DNA of 64,000 nucleotides from Pseudalkalibacillus sp045920555 (lineage in GTDB: Bacteria; Bacillota; Bacilli; Bacillales; Fictibacillaceae). The position numbers and the translations under genes are program-made. The stretch is taken from positions 248,001 to 312,000 of the forward strand of contig NZ_CP174509.1 of NCBI RefSeq assembly GCF_045920555.1, given 5' to 3'. Under the pieces are notes generated by a model. The model worked only from the letters and a program-made list of their open reading frames with translations. It was not told the origin of the DNA and did no database searches. This document shows, in pieces, positions 42,821 to 55,509 of this stretch. The first letter of the stretch is position 1. Every line of letters begins with the position of its first letter.

Positions 42821-43415
42821 AAACTATATCCATCATCATGTTGACTGGAGTACCTTCCAACGTTCCAAAGTAGAAGGTCAGTGTAACGGTGACAGCTATT
42901 TTGCTAAAGAAACAGATAATTATTTCATCTGCATGGTGGCTGACGGTTTAGGAAGTGGGCAAGCGGCACATGATGCGTCTACTAAAACTGTGAAAGTCGT
43001 GGAAGAAAATCACGATAAAGATGTTGATACATTGATGAGTCTGTGTAATGAGTCTCTTCAATATACAAGAGGGGCAGTATTGACTATTTTCAAAGTCCAT
43101 TTCAAAAGGAACTTGCTTGAATATTGCGGGGTAGGCAATATTCGATTGATTATTGGCTTGCCATCTGGAAAAATGGTTCATGCAATCCCGAAATCAGGCT
43201 TCCTATCAGGTAAACCTGCAAAGTTTAACGTGAGAGAAATCGAATATCAAACAGGTTCAATGTTCATTGCCTATTCAGATGGTATTGAACTTTCTTCGCC
43301 AGATAAACGGAATGTTATCAAATCAAGGAATCCAAGAATAGCAGTAAGTTATTTACGACAAAAATGCAGTTCTGTCGCTGATGACATGACATGCGTAATC
43401 GGAAAAGTCACTTAA
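42813..43415 (+). CDS. rsbX: Serine phosphatase RsbX
   Basis: 200-residue single-domain PP2C phosphatase that dephosphorylates RsbS and RsbR and resets the stressosome. Metal-binding Asp in MVADGLGSGQAA and in IAYSDGIE; C-terminal VADDMTCVIGK. Overlaps sigB by eight bases. Last gene of the operon, followed by a terminator. Confidence 0.93.
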   Translation: MIENYIHHHVDWSTFQRSKVEGQCNGDSYFAKETDNYFICMVADGLGSGQAAHDASTKTVKVVEENHDKDVDTLMSLCNESLQYTRGAVLTIFKVHFKRNLLEYCGVGNIRLIIGLPSGKMVHAIPKSGFLSGKPAKFNVREIEYQTGSMFIAYSDGIELSSPDKRNVIKSRNPRIAVSYLRQKCSSVADDMTCVIGKVT

Positions 43416-43417
43416 AG

Positions 43418-43451
43418 GAGTTTTCTCGTATTAATGAGGGAGCTCTTTTTT
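43418..43451 (+). terminator. Terminator of the sigma-B operon
   Basis: GAGTTTTCTC (43418-43427) pairs with GAGGGAGCTC (43436-43445), allowing G-T pairs, followed by T6. Confidence 0.8.
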
Positions 43452-43580
43452 GTGTCTTTAAAAAATTCATTAGCGGTGAAACAGCTACCTCATACCAGGT
43501 GACTTTATAACCGTTGATTACATAGCGAGGTATTCTTTGGTAAACTTGTACGTATATCAGTTTTACGAGGAGGAGCAAGT

Positions 43581-45737
43581 TTGGAGATGAACAATGAAAT
43601 CATTTCACAAGTAGCCAAGGATACGAAATTATCCTTGAAATACGTTAAAAATATCATTGACCTTCTTGAAGAAGGAAATACCGTCCCTTTTATCGCAAGG
43701 TACCGCAAAGAATTGACCGGTGCTGCTGATGAAGTACAGATTCGACGTGTATCAGAAGAGTGGGAATACAAACGGAACCTTGAAAAGCGAAAAGAGGAAG
43801 TCCTTCGTTTAATTGAAGAACAAGATAAACTGACGGATGAATTGAGGTCAGAAATACATAATGCGACTAAGCTTCAACAGGTTGAAGATCTTTACCGCCC
43901 CTATAAGCAAAAGAAACGTACACGTGCGACTACGGCGAAGGAAAAAGGATTAGAACCGCTAGCAGATCTGATTCTTGAACAGAAAAGCGGCGTGGACATA
44001 GAAGCAGAAGCTCGAAGATTCGTTTCAGTAGACAAGGAAGTCCTTAGTATAGAAGAAGCCATCCAGGGAGCAGAGGACATCATTGCTGAAAGAGTTTCCG
44101 ATGATTCAGATAACCGTTCCTGGATTCGTTCCATCACTTTTCAAGAGGGTATTGTCGAAACAAAACTGAAAGGAAAGGAGGAACCTGAAGAGAAAACATA
44201 CGAAATGTACTATGACTATCAAGAACCTGTTAAGAAAATCGTCCCTCACCGGACATTAGCGGTCAATCGCGGAGAGAAGGAAGACGTCCTGAAAGTATCA
44301 ATTTCAGCACCTACAGATAAAATCCTGAGAAAACTAAGCAATAAGTACGTAAAAGGACAATCCTCATCTACGGTTTATATTGAGCGTGCAATCTTGGATG
44401 GCTACAAGCGATTGATTTCACCATCAATCGAACGGGATATTCGGAATGAATTGACGGAGACTGCGGATGAACAAGCGATACGAATCTTTTCAGAAAACCT
44501 TAGACACCTTTTATTGCAACCACCATTGAAAGGAAAGATAGCACTCGGCGTTGATCCTGGATATCGAACTGGTTGTAAGCTTGCTGTCGTCGATGAAACC
44601 GGCAAGACGTTAGACGTAGATGTCATGTACCCGACTCCGCCGAAATCAGAAGTAGAAAAATCAAAAACGATCTTGAAAGGCATGATTGAGCGTCATAACG
44701 TCGAAATTGTCGCTATAGGAAATGGGACAGGTTCGAGGGAGACAGAACAATTCGTTGCCGACCTCATCAAAGAGATGGACCGGCCTTTGGCCTATCTGAT
44801 CGTCAGTGAAGCTGGAGCGAGTGTTTACTCTGCCTCTGATATTGCACGCCAGGAATTCCCTGATTTGAAGGTAGAGGAGCGAAGCGCAGTATCGATCGCG
44901 AGAAGACTGCAGGATCCATTATCCGAACTTGTGAAAATCGATCCAAAGTCAATTGGTGTCGGTCAGTACCAGCATGATGTCTCGCAAAAGCGTTTGAATG
45001 AATCCCTTACATTCGTTGTTGAGACAGTAGTCAACCAAGTCGGCGTCAATGTGAATACGGCATCTCCATCCTTATTGCAGTATGTAGCAGGCCTTTCGAA
45101 AGCTGTTGCAAATAACATCGTCAAGAAAAGGGAAGAAGAAGGAAAGTTCACGAGCAGAACCCAATTGAAAAAGATTCCGCGTCTTGGTACGAAGACATAC
45201 GAACAATGTATCGGTTTCTTAAGGATCATTGAAGGGAAGCACCCGCTGGACCAAACTCCCATCCATCCTGAAACCTATGCAGATACGCGTAAATTGTTGA
45301 GTTTATTGGAAGTGACTGAACAAGAAATCGGAACGGAGGAAATCCGGAAGAAACTCCAGTCGATTGATTTGAAAGAGTACGCAGAGAAACTGGATATTGG
45401 GGAACTGACCTTGAAGGATATCGTAGATGCGCTGGTGAAACCATCAAGAGATCCTCGTGATGAAGTGACGAAACCTTTATTGAAAACAGATGTTTTGAAG
45501 ATGGAAGACCTGAAAGAAGGGATGGAGCTCGAAGGAACCGTCCGGAATGTCGTCGACTTCGGCGCATTTGTTGATATCGGTGTCAAACAGGACGGACTGG
45601 TTCATATCTCAAAGCTTAGCAAACACTACGTCAAACATCCGATGGATGTCGTGCACGTAGGCCAAGTCGTCAAAGTGTGGGTAGAACAGGTAAATCTGGA
45701 TAAGCAACGGATTGCTCTGACGATGGTTACCAATTAA
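43581..45737 (+). CDS. tex: Tex family RNA-binding protein (YdcI)
   Basis: 718 residues in the order Tex N-terminal helical domain, YqgF/RuvC-like fold (ALGVDPGYRTGCKLAVVD at about 330), a helix-hairpin-helix part (VNTASPSLLQYVAGLSKAVANNIV) and a C-terminal S1 RNA-binding domain (GTVRNVVDFGAFVDIGVKQDGLVHIS in part). Associated with transcription/RNA turnover in other species. TTG 43581 is six bases after GGAGGAGC; ATG 43587 is the alternative. Position before cmpA and sprT matches B. subtilis. Confidence 0.93.
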   Translation: MEMNNEIISQVAKDTKLSLKYVKNIIDLLEEGNTVPFIARYRKELTGAADEVQIRRVSEEWEYKRNLEKRKEEVLRLIEEQDKLTDELRSEIHNATKLQQVEDLYRPYKQKKRTRATTAKEKGLEPLADLILEQKSGVDIEAEARRFVSVDKEVLSIEEAIQGAEDIIAERVSDDSDNRSWIRSITFQEGIVETKLKGKEEPEEKTYEMYYDYQEPVKKIVPHRTLAVNRGEKEDVLKVSISAPTDKILRKLSNKYVKGQSSSTVYIERAILDGYKRLISPSIERDIRNELTETADEQAIRIFSENLRHLLLQPPLKGKIALGVDPGYRTGCKLAVVDETGKTLDVDVMYPTPPKSEVEKSKTILKGMIERHNVEIVAIGNGTGSRETEQFVADLIKEMDRPLAYLIVSEAGASVYSASDIARQEFPDLKVEERSAVSIARRLQDPLSELVKIDPKSIGVGQYQHDVSQKRLNESLTFVVETVVNQVGVNVNTASPSLLQYVAGLSKAVANNIVKKREEEGKFTSRTQLKKIPRLGTKTYEQCIGFLRIIEGKHPLDQTPIHPETYADTRKLLSLLEVTEQEIGTEEIRKKLQSIDLKEYAEKLDIGELTLKDIVDALVKPSRDPRDEVTKPLLKTDVLKMEDLKEGMELEGTVRNVVDFGAFVDIGVKQDGLVHISKLSKHYVKHPMDVVHVGQVVKVWVEQVNLDKQRIALTMVTN

Positions 45738-45752
45738 GGAAAAGACAAAAAG

Positions 45753-45780
45753 CACTGCTTACTAGGAGCAGTGTTTTTTT
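45753..45780. terminator. Terminator of tex, overlapping the 3' end of cmpA
   Basis: CACTGCT (45753-45759) and AGCAGTG (45767-45773) followed by T8 on the plus strand. The 3' arm overlaps the last codons and the stop of the antisense cmpA gene. Confidence 0.85.
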
Positions 45781-45875
45781 CTGTAGAAAAACCAACATTG
45801 GTTCAATAATTTGATTTGGTATCGGTCTTTATTAAAATAAGCATTCCTTAACTGCTTTTTAAACCAGTAAGGCAC
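45762..45875 (-). CDS. cmpA: Cortex morphogenetic protein CmpA
   Basis: A 37-residue protein read antisense between tex and sprT: GTG start at 45875 with GAGGAGGG about seven bases upstream, and TAG at 45762-45764. It starts MPYWFKKQLRNAYFNKDRY and ends LLNQCWFFYRKKHCS, nearly the same C-terminus I remember for B. subtilis CmpA. CmpA works with ClpXP to remove SpoIVA from cells that fail to build the spore coat properly, a sporulation checkpoint. The gene is too short for usual ORF cut-offs; position and orientation match B. subtilis. Confidence 0.93.
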   Translation of the reverse strand: MPYWFKKQLRNAYFNKDRYQIKLLNQCWFFYRKKHCS

Positions 45876-46016
45876 GATGAGCCCTCCTCACTTTCCTTAA
45901 TGGTGGTTATTAGTCTATGTGTGACTGCTTGCCTTTGTTCGTGTCATACTGTTTACTTTTCATTTAGCTGAACCTTTGGCAAAATAGAAGGGAAGTAACG
46001 AAAAGGATTGAAAGTA

Positions 46017-46475
46017 ATGGAAGAAAATACACTACAACGATTAGTTGAAGATATATCAATTGAATTTTTCGGCAGGCCCTTTAAGCATACAGCGCGATTC
46101 AATAATCGACTTAAAACGACAGGTGGAAGATATCTGTTGAGAAGCCATGATCTTGAATTCAACCGGAAGCAGCTTGAAGTCCATGGGATGGAAGCTTTCA
46201 TCGGAATCATCAAGCATGAGCTCTGCCATTATCATCTTCATCTGATGAAAAAAGGCTATAAGCACCGCGATCGTGATTTCAAACAGTTATTGAAAGAAGT
46301 CGGCGGCAGCCGGTATTGCGAGGTGATCCCTGGTCAGAGGAGACAAGAAAAGATCAAATACATCTATTTATGTAATAAATGCGGCCATCAATATCCCAGA
46401 AAACGAAGAGTGGATACTCGCAAGTTTTCCTGTGGAAAATGCAGAGGAAAGTTGAAGCGAAAAAGTATTGACTAA
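46017..46475 (+). CDS. sprT: SprT-like zinc metalloprotease-fold protein (YdcK)
   Basis: 152 residues with the HExxH metal site in IIKHELCHYHLHL and a C-terminal zinc ribbon (YLCNKCGHQYPRKRR...SCGKCRGKL). Function in Bacillus is not established. ATG 46017 is preferred, with AAAGG ten bases upstream; TTG at 46008 is too close to that site. Followed by the tRNA-rRNA cluster, as in B. subtilis (ydcK-trnS). Confidence 0.92.
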   Translation: MEENTLQRLVEDISIEFFGRPFKHTARFNNRLKTTGGRYLLRSHDLEFNRKQLEVHGMEAFIGIIKHELCHYHLHLMKKGYKHRDRDFKQLLKEVGGSRYCEVIPGQRRQEKIKYIYLCNKCGHQYPRKRRVDTRKFSCGKCRGKLKRKSID

Positions 46476-46621
46476 CAAATATGATTATGTTACTTTAATT
46501 AAGTCGCTATAGAGACAACCTCTTAAATACGACAAAGTCACTTAAAGAAAACTTGGCAAAGCCAAACCTTGGTGAAGGCTGAGAGTGCAAAACATAATTA
46601 ATTTTTAAAGCAAAAAAGTTA

Positions 46622-46650
46622 TTGACTTCATCGTTTGTGTGTGATAAGAT
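46622..46650 (+). promoter_or_regulatory. Sigma-A promoter of the tRNA-rRNA operon
   Basis: TTGACT (46622-46627), 17 bases, TAAGAT (46645-46650), about 36 bases before the first tRNA. I see no equally good promoter between the tRNAs and the 16S gene, so the whole unit may depend on it. Confidence 0.75.
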
Positions 46651-46685
46651 ATTTATTGTCGCTAAAAAACAGAAACACACATTAT

Positions 46686-46760
46686 TCCACAGTAGCTCAG
46701 TGGTAGAGCTATCGGCTGTTAACCGATCGGTCGCAGGTTCGAGTCCTGCCTGTGGAGCCA
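46686..46760 (+). tRNA. tRNA-Asn (GTT)
   Basis: Full cloverleaf with anticodon GTT and encoded CCA; TCCACAG/CTGTGGA acceptor stem. First gene of the cluster. Confidence 0.96.
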
Positions 46761-46763
46761 TAC

Positions 46764-46854
46764 GGAGAAGTACCCAAGTGGCTGAAGGGGCGCCCCTGCT
46801 AAGGGTGTAGGTCGTGTAAGCGGCGCGAGGGTTCAAATCCCTCCTTCTCCGCCA
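46764..46854 (+). tRNA. tRNA-Ser (GCT)
   Basis: Long-variable-arm tRNA with anticodon GCT (AGC/AGU codons), acceptor GGAGAAG/CTTCTCC and encoded CCA. Confidence 0.96.
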
Positions 46855-46878
46855 TTTCAATACTTAAACTTTGTAGTT

Positions 46879-46953
46879 GGCCCCTTGGTCAAGTGGTTAA
46901 GACACCGCCCTTTCACGGCGGTAACACGGGTTCGAATCCCGTAGGGGTCACCA
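46879..46953 (+). tRNA. tRNA-Glu (TTC)
   Basis: Anticodon TTC in CCTTTCACGG; acceptor GGCCCCT/AGGGGTC; encoded CCA. Confidence 0.96.
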
Positions 46954-47015
46954 TTTACGTCATATATAAATTAAGTTGGTGCAACGCGATGTGCACCACT
47001 GATGATTTGCCAAGT

Positions 47016-47091
47016 GGACCCGTGGTGTAGGGGTTAACATGCCTGCCTGTCACGCAGGAGATCGCCGGTTCGAATCCGGTCGGGTCCGCCA
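47016..47091 (+). tRNA. tRNA-Asp (GTC), first copy
   Basis: Anticodon GTC; acceptor GGACCCG/CGGGTCC; encoded CCA. Identical over its length to the copy at 54910-54985. It is preceded by a spacer hairpin (GGTGCA...TGCACC, 46978-46997). Confidence 0.96.
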
Positions 47092-47122
47092 TTTATAAAT
47101 TAAAACTTGTATTGTTATGCGA

Positions 47123-47197
47123 TGGGCTATAGCCAAGCGGTAAGGCAACGGACTTTGACTCCGTCATGCGTTGGTTCGAATCCAGCTAGCCCAGCCA
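47123..47197 (+). tRNA. tRNA-Gln (TTG)
   Basis: Anticodon TTG in CTTTGAC; acceptor TGGGCTA/TAGCCCA; encoded CCA. Confidence 0.96.
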
Positions 47198-47201
47198 TAA
47201 T

Positions 47202-47277
47202 GAGCCATTAGCTCAGTCGGTAGAGCATCTGACTTTTAATCAGAGGGTCGAAGGTTCGAGTCCTTCATGGCTCACCA
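47202..47277 (+). tRNA. tRNA-Lys (TTT)
   Basis: Anticodon TTT; acceptor GAGCCAT/ATGGCTC; encoded CCA. Confidence 0.96.
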
Positions 47278-47284
47278 CTTTTTT

Positions 47285-47370
47285 GCGGGTGTGGCGGAAT
47301 TGGCAGACGCGCTAGACTTAGGATCTAGTGTCCTTGCGACGTGGGGGTTCAAGTCCCTCCACCCGCACCA
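47285..47370 (+). tRNA. tRNA-Leu (TAG)
   Basis: Class II tRNA, anticodon TAG; acceptor GCGGGTG/CACCCGC; encoded CCA. Confidence 0.96.
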
Positions 47371-47436
47371 TATTTTAAAAATGGTGCAACGTCTTATATG
47401 GAAGGTGCATCACTAGTTTTAAACATCAACAATTTA

Positions 47437-47522
47437 GCGGTCGTGGCGGAATGGCAGACGCGCTAGCTTGAGGGGCTAGTGGGTGTATACCCGTGGAGGT
47501 TCGAGTCCTCTCGACCGCACCA
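47437..47522 (+). tRNA. tRNA-Leu (GAG), equivalent of trnS-Leu2
   Basis: Class II tRNA, anticodon GAG. Its anticodon arm CTAGCTTGAGGGGCTAG (47463-47479) is very like the 17-bp core of the ICEBs1 attachment site in B. subtilis trnS-Leu2. No integrated element follows here. Confidence 0.96.
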
Positions 47523-47548
47523 TAATCAACTTCAAAACATTAATCAAT

Positions 47549-47625
<77 letters not shown>

Positions 47626-47630
47626 TATAA

Positions 47631-47707
47631 CGGGAAGTGGCTCAGCTTGGTAGAGCACCTGGTTTGGGACCAGGGGGTCGCAGGTTCAAATCCTGTCTTC
47701 CCGACCA
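47631..47707 (+). tRNA. tRNA-Pro (TGG)
   Basis: Anticodon TGG; acceptor CGGGAAG/CTTCCCG; encoded CCA. Confidence 0.96.
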
Positions 47708-47715
47708 TCACATTT

Positions 47716-47789
47716 GCGGGTGTAGTTTAGTGGTAAAACAAGAGCCTTCCAAGCTCTGGTCGTGAGTTCGATTCTCATCACCCGCTCCA
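47716..47789 (+). tRNA. tRNA-Gly (TCC)
   Basis: Anticodon TCC; acceptor GCGGGTG/CACCCGC; encoded CCA. Confidence 0.96.
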
Positions 47790-47798
47790 TTCTATTAT

Positions 47799-47875
<77 letters not shown>

Positions 47876-48030
47876 TTAACAATTCCTTCGAATAGAGTTT
47901 CTTTCAAATGCAACTCTCAAAACGAAGCAAACCAGCTCTTTGAAAACTGAACAAAAGCCAAGCGTGAAACGGGTCTTTTATAAGAACCCTGAATCAATTT
48001 CGATTTACATTTAATGAGCAATCAAACACT

Positions 48031-52686
<4,656 letters not shown>

Positions 52687-52765
52687 ACTTCACTTAAATA
52701 TCGACGATGTTTTCAAGAACCGTTATCTAGTTTTGAGGGAACAGTATCCCTTGAATTTCATACAG

Positions 52766-52882
<117 letters not shown>

Positions 52883-52888
52883 CCACAA

Positions 52889-52916
52889 GAGTAGTCGGGA
52901 GACTGCTTTTTTTTGT
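52889..52916 (+). terminator. Terminator of the rRNA operon
   Basis: AGTAGTC-GGGA-GACTGCT followed by eight or more Ts. Confidence 0.85.
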
Positions 52917-53103
52917 ATATAAAGGGTGAAATTAGGGTTCGAACCTTTTCGTTTTAGAGATTGCAAAAGGAATTTAGAGGGTTTTGGCACCCTGAAATCG
53001 AGAAAAAGCCAAAACGAGGTCCTCAAAGAGGGACTCAGACAGTGAAAACTCGAAAATCGTGAAATGACGAACTCAAAAACCATACTAACTAAGAAAATGG
53101 CCG

Positions 53104-53199
53104 ATAAGCTCGAGCACAATGGTAATTGGGGACTTCCTTCTATGAAAGTAGGAAGTCGTCGGTTCACAAGAATAGTAACAGAATGCTCTTTCTTATTGA
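53104..53199 (+). pseudogene. Decayed 3' half of a second 5S rRNA gene with terminator
   Basis: ATAAGCTCGAGCACAATGG, GGTAATTGGGGACTTCC and AGTAGGAAGTCGTCGG closely follow the 3' half of the real 5S gene at 52818-52882 (GTTAAGCTCTTCAGCGCCAA..., GGTAATTGGGGGCTTCC, AGTAGGACGTCGCCGG). The similarity continues downstream (CACAAGAATAGTAACAGAATGC against CACAAGAGTAGTCGGGAGACTGC). A remnant of a duplicated rRNA-operon end. Confidence 0.8.
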
Positions 53200-53406
53200 T
53201 TATTCAAAAGTCGGCATGAATATCGTCTAAACGGCGTGATAATCAGAATTTCGGCTCGAATATGTTCATTTCCGACGTGTTTAATCGAACCAGACAGCAG
53301 TCCAATGTGGTTCCCAATATACATAGTGAGAAAATATACCAAGTTGTATGGTTTTTCGGGGTGGTTTCGTTCGTGTTATATTGGTTTGTAGATGGAGGCG
53401 ATAGAA
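53200..53406 (+). other. Intergenic region before the PLP enzyme gene
   Basis: About 200 bp without a gene. No SAM (S-box) or T-box riboswitch elements are seen although the downstream enzyme belongs to sulfur amino-acid metabolism. TATATT near 53378 is a possible -10 without a good -35. Confidence 0.4.
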
Positions 53407-54543
53407 TTGAATAATAATTTACGTTTTGATTCAAAGGCTGTACATTTTCATAAAAGGATTAAGTCAGAATCTACCAGCAAAGCGCAACCGATCTATCAAA
53501 CGTCGGCTTTTAAATTTAAAAACCTTAATGAGCTGGAAGGTTATTTTGAAGGTAAATCACCTCATATGTATTCGAGAGTAAGTAATCCAAATACAGACGA
53601 CCTGGGAACAGGAGTCGCACAGTTAGAAGGAGCACCGAATGGCATAGCGACTTCATCAGGAATTTCAGCAATTTTAGCAGGCATCCTTTCTGTTGCTAAA
53701 AATGGATCTCACATCGTCGCTTGCGAAGATCTATACGGCGGCACCTATCAGCTATTGGCAAAAGAATTACCTTCTTTAGGTATTGAAGTCTCTTTCGCCT
53801 CTTTTGAGAGTGAAGAGAGCATTCGTTCAGCTATGAAGTCCAACACGGTTTTACTTTACTCTGAATCAATTACAAATCCATTTTTACGGGTGGAGAATAT
53901 AGATTTAATCGTTAATATTGCTGAAGATACAAATGTCCATACGATGATTGATAACACGTTTGCCACACCATATCTCCTTCAACCATATCTAAAGGGAGTT
54001 AACCTTGTCGTTCACAGTGCGACGAAGTACATCGGAGGACATTCAGATATCACAGCGGGTGTAGTTGTCGGTGATGCCGCTCTTGTCGAAAAAGCCAAAA
54101 GCAAAGTGATGAATTTAGGGAGCAATCTCAGTCCATTTGAAGCGTGGTTGACATGTCGTGGGTTAAAGACATTAAGTGTCCGGATGGAAAGGCATACGAC
54201 GAATGCTCAGAAGCTGGCGAGCTTTTTAACAGAACATGCTGGTGTAGAAAAGGTTTATTATCCTAAGCAAGCATCTGATAAAGGGAATGGAGCGATTGTA
54301 TCGATTGTTTTAAACGAAGAGATCGATCCGAACCTTTTTTGTGAAAAGCTAGATTGGATCGGTGTAGTTCCAACTTTGGCAGGAGTAGAAACGACTGTAT
54401 CATATCCGATTGGTACATCACACCGAGCTTTACCAGCCTCTGATCAAGAGCGTTTAGGGATAACCAAACAATTGATCCGTATTTCAGTAGGTATTGAAGA
54501 TTATCAAGATATTGAGGATACGTTCCGGAAGGCTTTATCTTAA
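53407..54543 (+). CDS. Cys/Met-metabolism PLP-dependent enzyme (cystathionine gamma-synthase / methionine gamma-lyase type)
   Basis: 378 residues, fold type I. PLP Lys in HSATKYIGGHSD; YSRVSNPNT and the SSGISAILAGILS region bind phosphate of PLP in the neighbouring subunit; LSVRMERHTTNA and SYPIGTSHRALP are family signatures. Whether it is a synthase or a lyase cannot be settled by eye. I take TTG 53407 as start because GGAGGCG lies seven bases upstream; an in-frame ATG at 53392 would include that ribosome-binding site and has none of its own. Monocistronic. Confidence 0.85.
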   Translation: MNNNLRFDSKAVHFHKRIKSESTSKAQPIYQTSAFKFKNLNELEGYFEGKSPHMYSRVSNPNTDDLGTGVAQLEGAPNGIATSSGISAILAGILSVAKNGSHIVACEDLYGGTYQLLAKELPSLGIEVSFASFESEESIRSAMKSNTVLLYSESITNPFLRVENIDLIVNIAEDTNVHTMIDNTFATPYLLQPYLKGVNLVVHSATKYIGGHSDITAGVVVGDAALVEKAKSKVMNLGSNLSPFEAWLTCRGLKTLSVRMERHTTNAQKLASFLTEHAGVEKVYYPKQASDKGNGAIVSIVLNEEIDPNLFCEKLDWIGVVPTLAGVETTVSYPIGTSHRALPASDQERLGITKQLIRISVGIEDYQDIEDTFRKALS

Positions 54544-54549
54544 ATTGAC

Positions 54550-54580
54550 GGGAAGTGCTGCTTTTTGGCAGTACTTTCCT
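54550..54580 (+). terminator. Terminator of the PLP enzyme gene
   Basis: GGGAAGTGCTGC and GCAGTACTTTCC pair around TTTTTG, followed by TTATTAAT. Confidence 0.7.
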
Positions 54581-54605
54581 TATTAATAAAAAATTAAAAA
54601 TAGGC

Positions 54606-54634
54606 TTGCACTAGTGAATAATACATGTTATATT
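54606..54634 (+). promoter_or_regulatory. Sigma-A promoter of tRNA-fMet
   Basis: TTGCAC (54606-54611), 17 bases, TATATT (54629-54634), about 40 bases before the tRNA. Confidence 0.75.
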
Positions 54635-54674
54635 AGTTATTGTCCGGTTGAAAAGGAAACCACTTATATATCGT

Positions 54675-54744
<70 letters not shown>

Positions 54745-54751
<7 letters not shown>

Positions 54752-54846
54752 AATTAAGTTCATTGTACTACGTCGATTTATCTTACTTTCAATGAATATA
54801 TGGAGTACCCGGAGGGGTGCAACCAAAATAAAATTCACTACGTCGA
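54745..54846 (+). repeat. Imperfect duplication of the tRNA-fMet 3' end and flank
   Basis: GCAACCAAATTAAGTTCA...CTACGTCGA (54745-54776) recurs as GCAACCAAAATAAAATTCACTACGTCGA in two parts at 54819-54846, preceded by GGAGGGGT. It looks like the residue of a second, mostly lost, tRNA gene. Confidence 0.6.
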
Positions 54847-54909
54847 ATAATCATCATAGTTAGTTTTAACTCGTGGTGTTATGGTGCAAATAAAAACCAA
54901 TACATATCT

Positions 54910-54985
54910 GGACCCGTGGTGTAGGGGTTAACATGCCTGCCTGTCACGCAGGAGATCGCCGGTTCGAATCCGGTCGGGTCCGCCA
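54910..54985 (+). tRNA. tRNA-Asp (GTC), second copy
   Basis: Same sequence as 47016-47091, including the CCA. Followed by a terminator. Confidence 0.96.
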
Positions 54986-54989
54986 TTAA

Positions 54990-55017
54990 CATGAAACAAA
55001 GGTTTCGTGTTTTTTTA
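54990..55017 (+). terminator. Terminator of tRNA-fMet/Asp unit
   Basis: CATGAAAC-AAAG-GTTTCGTG followed by T7. Confidence 0.85.
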
Positions 55018-55329
55018 TTTTCGTAAAATGGAGCTATGCCATATATCGAAAACATAAAAACAAAATAAAGCTTATTTACTGTTTTCTTTCCCGAAAATAA
55101 AGTTGATAATTTGTCACAAATTCCGAAGATCCTTAACAGGGTCTTTTTTTATGTCGAAACGTTCAGCGTTCACTCCTTTCTCCCTATGGACACCCCGCAA
55201 CTTAAGGACAATCACTTTCATTGCCGCTTTTATTTGGAAACGATTCCCTCCAAAATGCTGTTTATTTTACCCTTTAAACACTTCCCAAAAAAATTTTTTA
55301 AATCCCTGAAAACCCTTATATCAATGGAA
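55018..55329. other. AT-rich intergenic region with a hairpin
   Basis: No gene is supported. AGATCC-TTAACA-GGGTCT plus T7 (about 55126-55149) is a terminator-like hairpin without an obvious gene, so a short RNA could end there. The rest is AT-rich and leads to the ilv control region. Confidence 0.4.
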
Positions 55330-55343
55330 TGTAAGCGTTTCCT
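55330..55343 (+). promoter_or_regulatory. cre site (CcpA) upstream of ilvE
   Basis: TGTAAGCGTTTCCT fits the consensus TGWAARCGYTWNCW at every position. It lies about 37 bases upstream of the -35, a place where CcpA activates, as reported for the B. subtilis ilv-leu operon. Confidence 0.75.
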
Positions 55344-55379
55344 AATAACCTGATAAGTCTAAATTATCAAAAAATAAGG

Positions 55380-55408
55380 TTGACCTTTTGAAAACACCGG
55401 AGTAATAT
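55380..55408 (+). promoter_or_regulatory. Sigma-A promoter of ilvE-ilvD
   Basis: TTGACC (55380-55385), 17 bases, TAATAT (55403-55408). Confidence 0.8.
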
Positions 55409-55420
55409 TGTCATCAACAT

Positions 55421-55435
55421 AATTTTCTGACAAAA
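55421..55435 (+). promoter_or_regulatory. CodY-like box
   Basis: AATTTTCTGACAAAA matches the CodY consensus AATTTTCWGAAAATT at 12 of 15 positions, just downstream of the expected transcript start, a position suited to repression when branched-chain amino acids and GTP are plentiful. Confidence 0.65.
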
Positions 55436-55509
55436 CTTCATTCCCCGTCAGAGAGGGCTTGTAACCATATTTCAAAGCTAGAAAAAATGATGTGAAAGGA
55501 GCGATCGAC

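Noticed and set aside
43581..43586. Frameshift in tex
   Set aside because: The gene is open for 718 codons with all domains; only the choice of TTG or ATG start is unsettled.
46507..46860. 117-codon minus-strand ORF over tRNA-Asn and tRNA-Ser
   Set aside because: Antisense of tRNA genes; a common annotation artefact.
53200..53406. SAM riboswitch before the PLP enzyme
   Set aside because: None of the conserved S-box core motifs or a terminator are visible.
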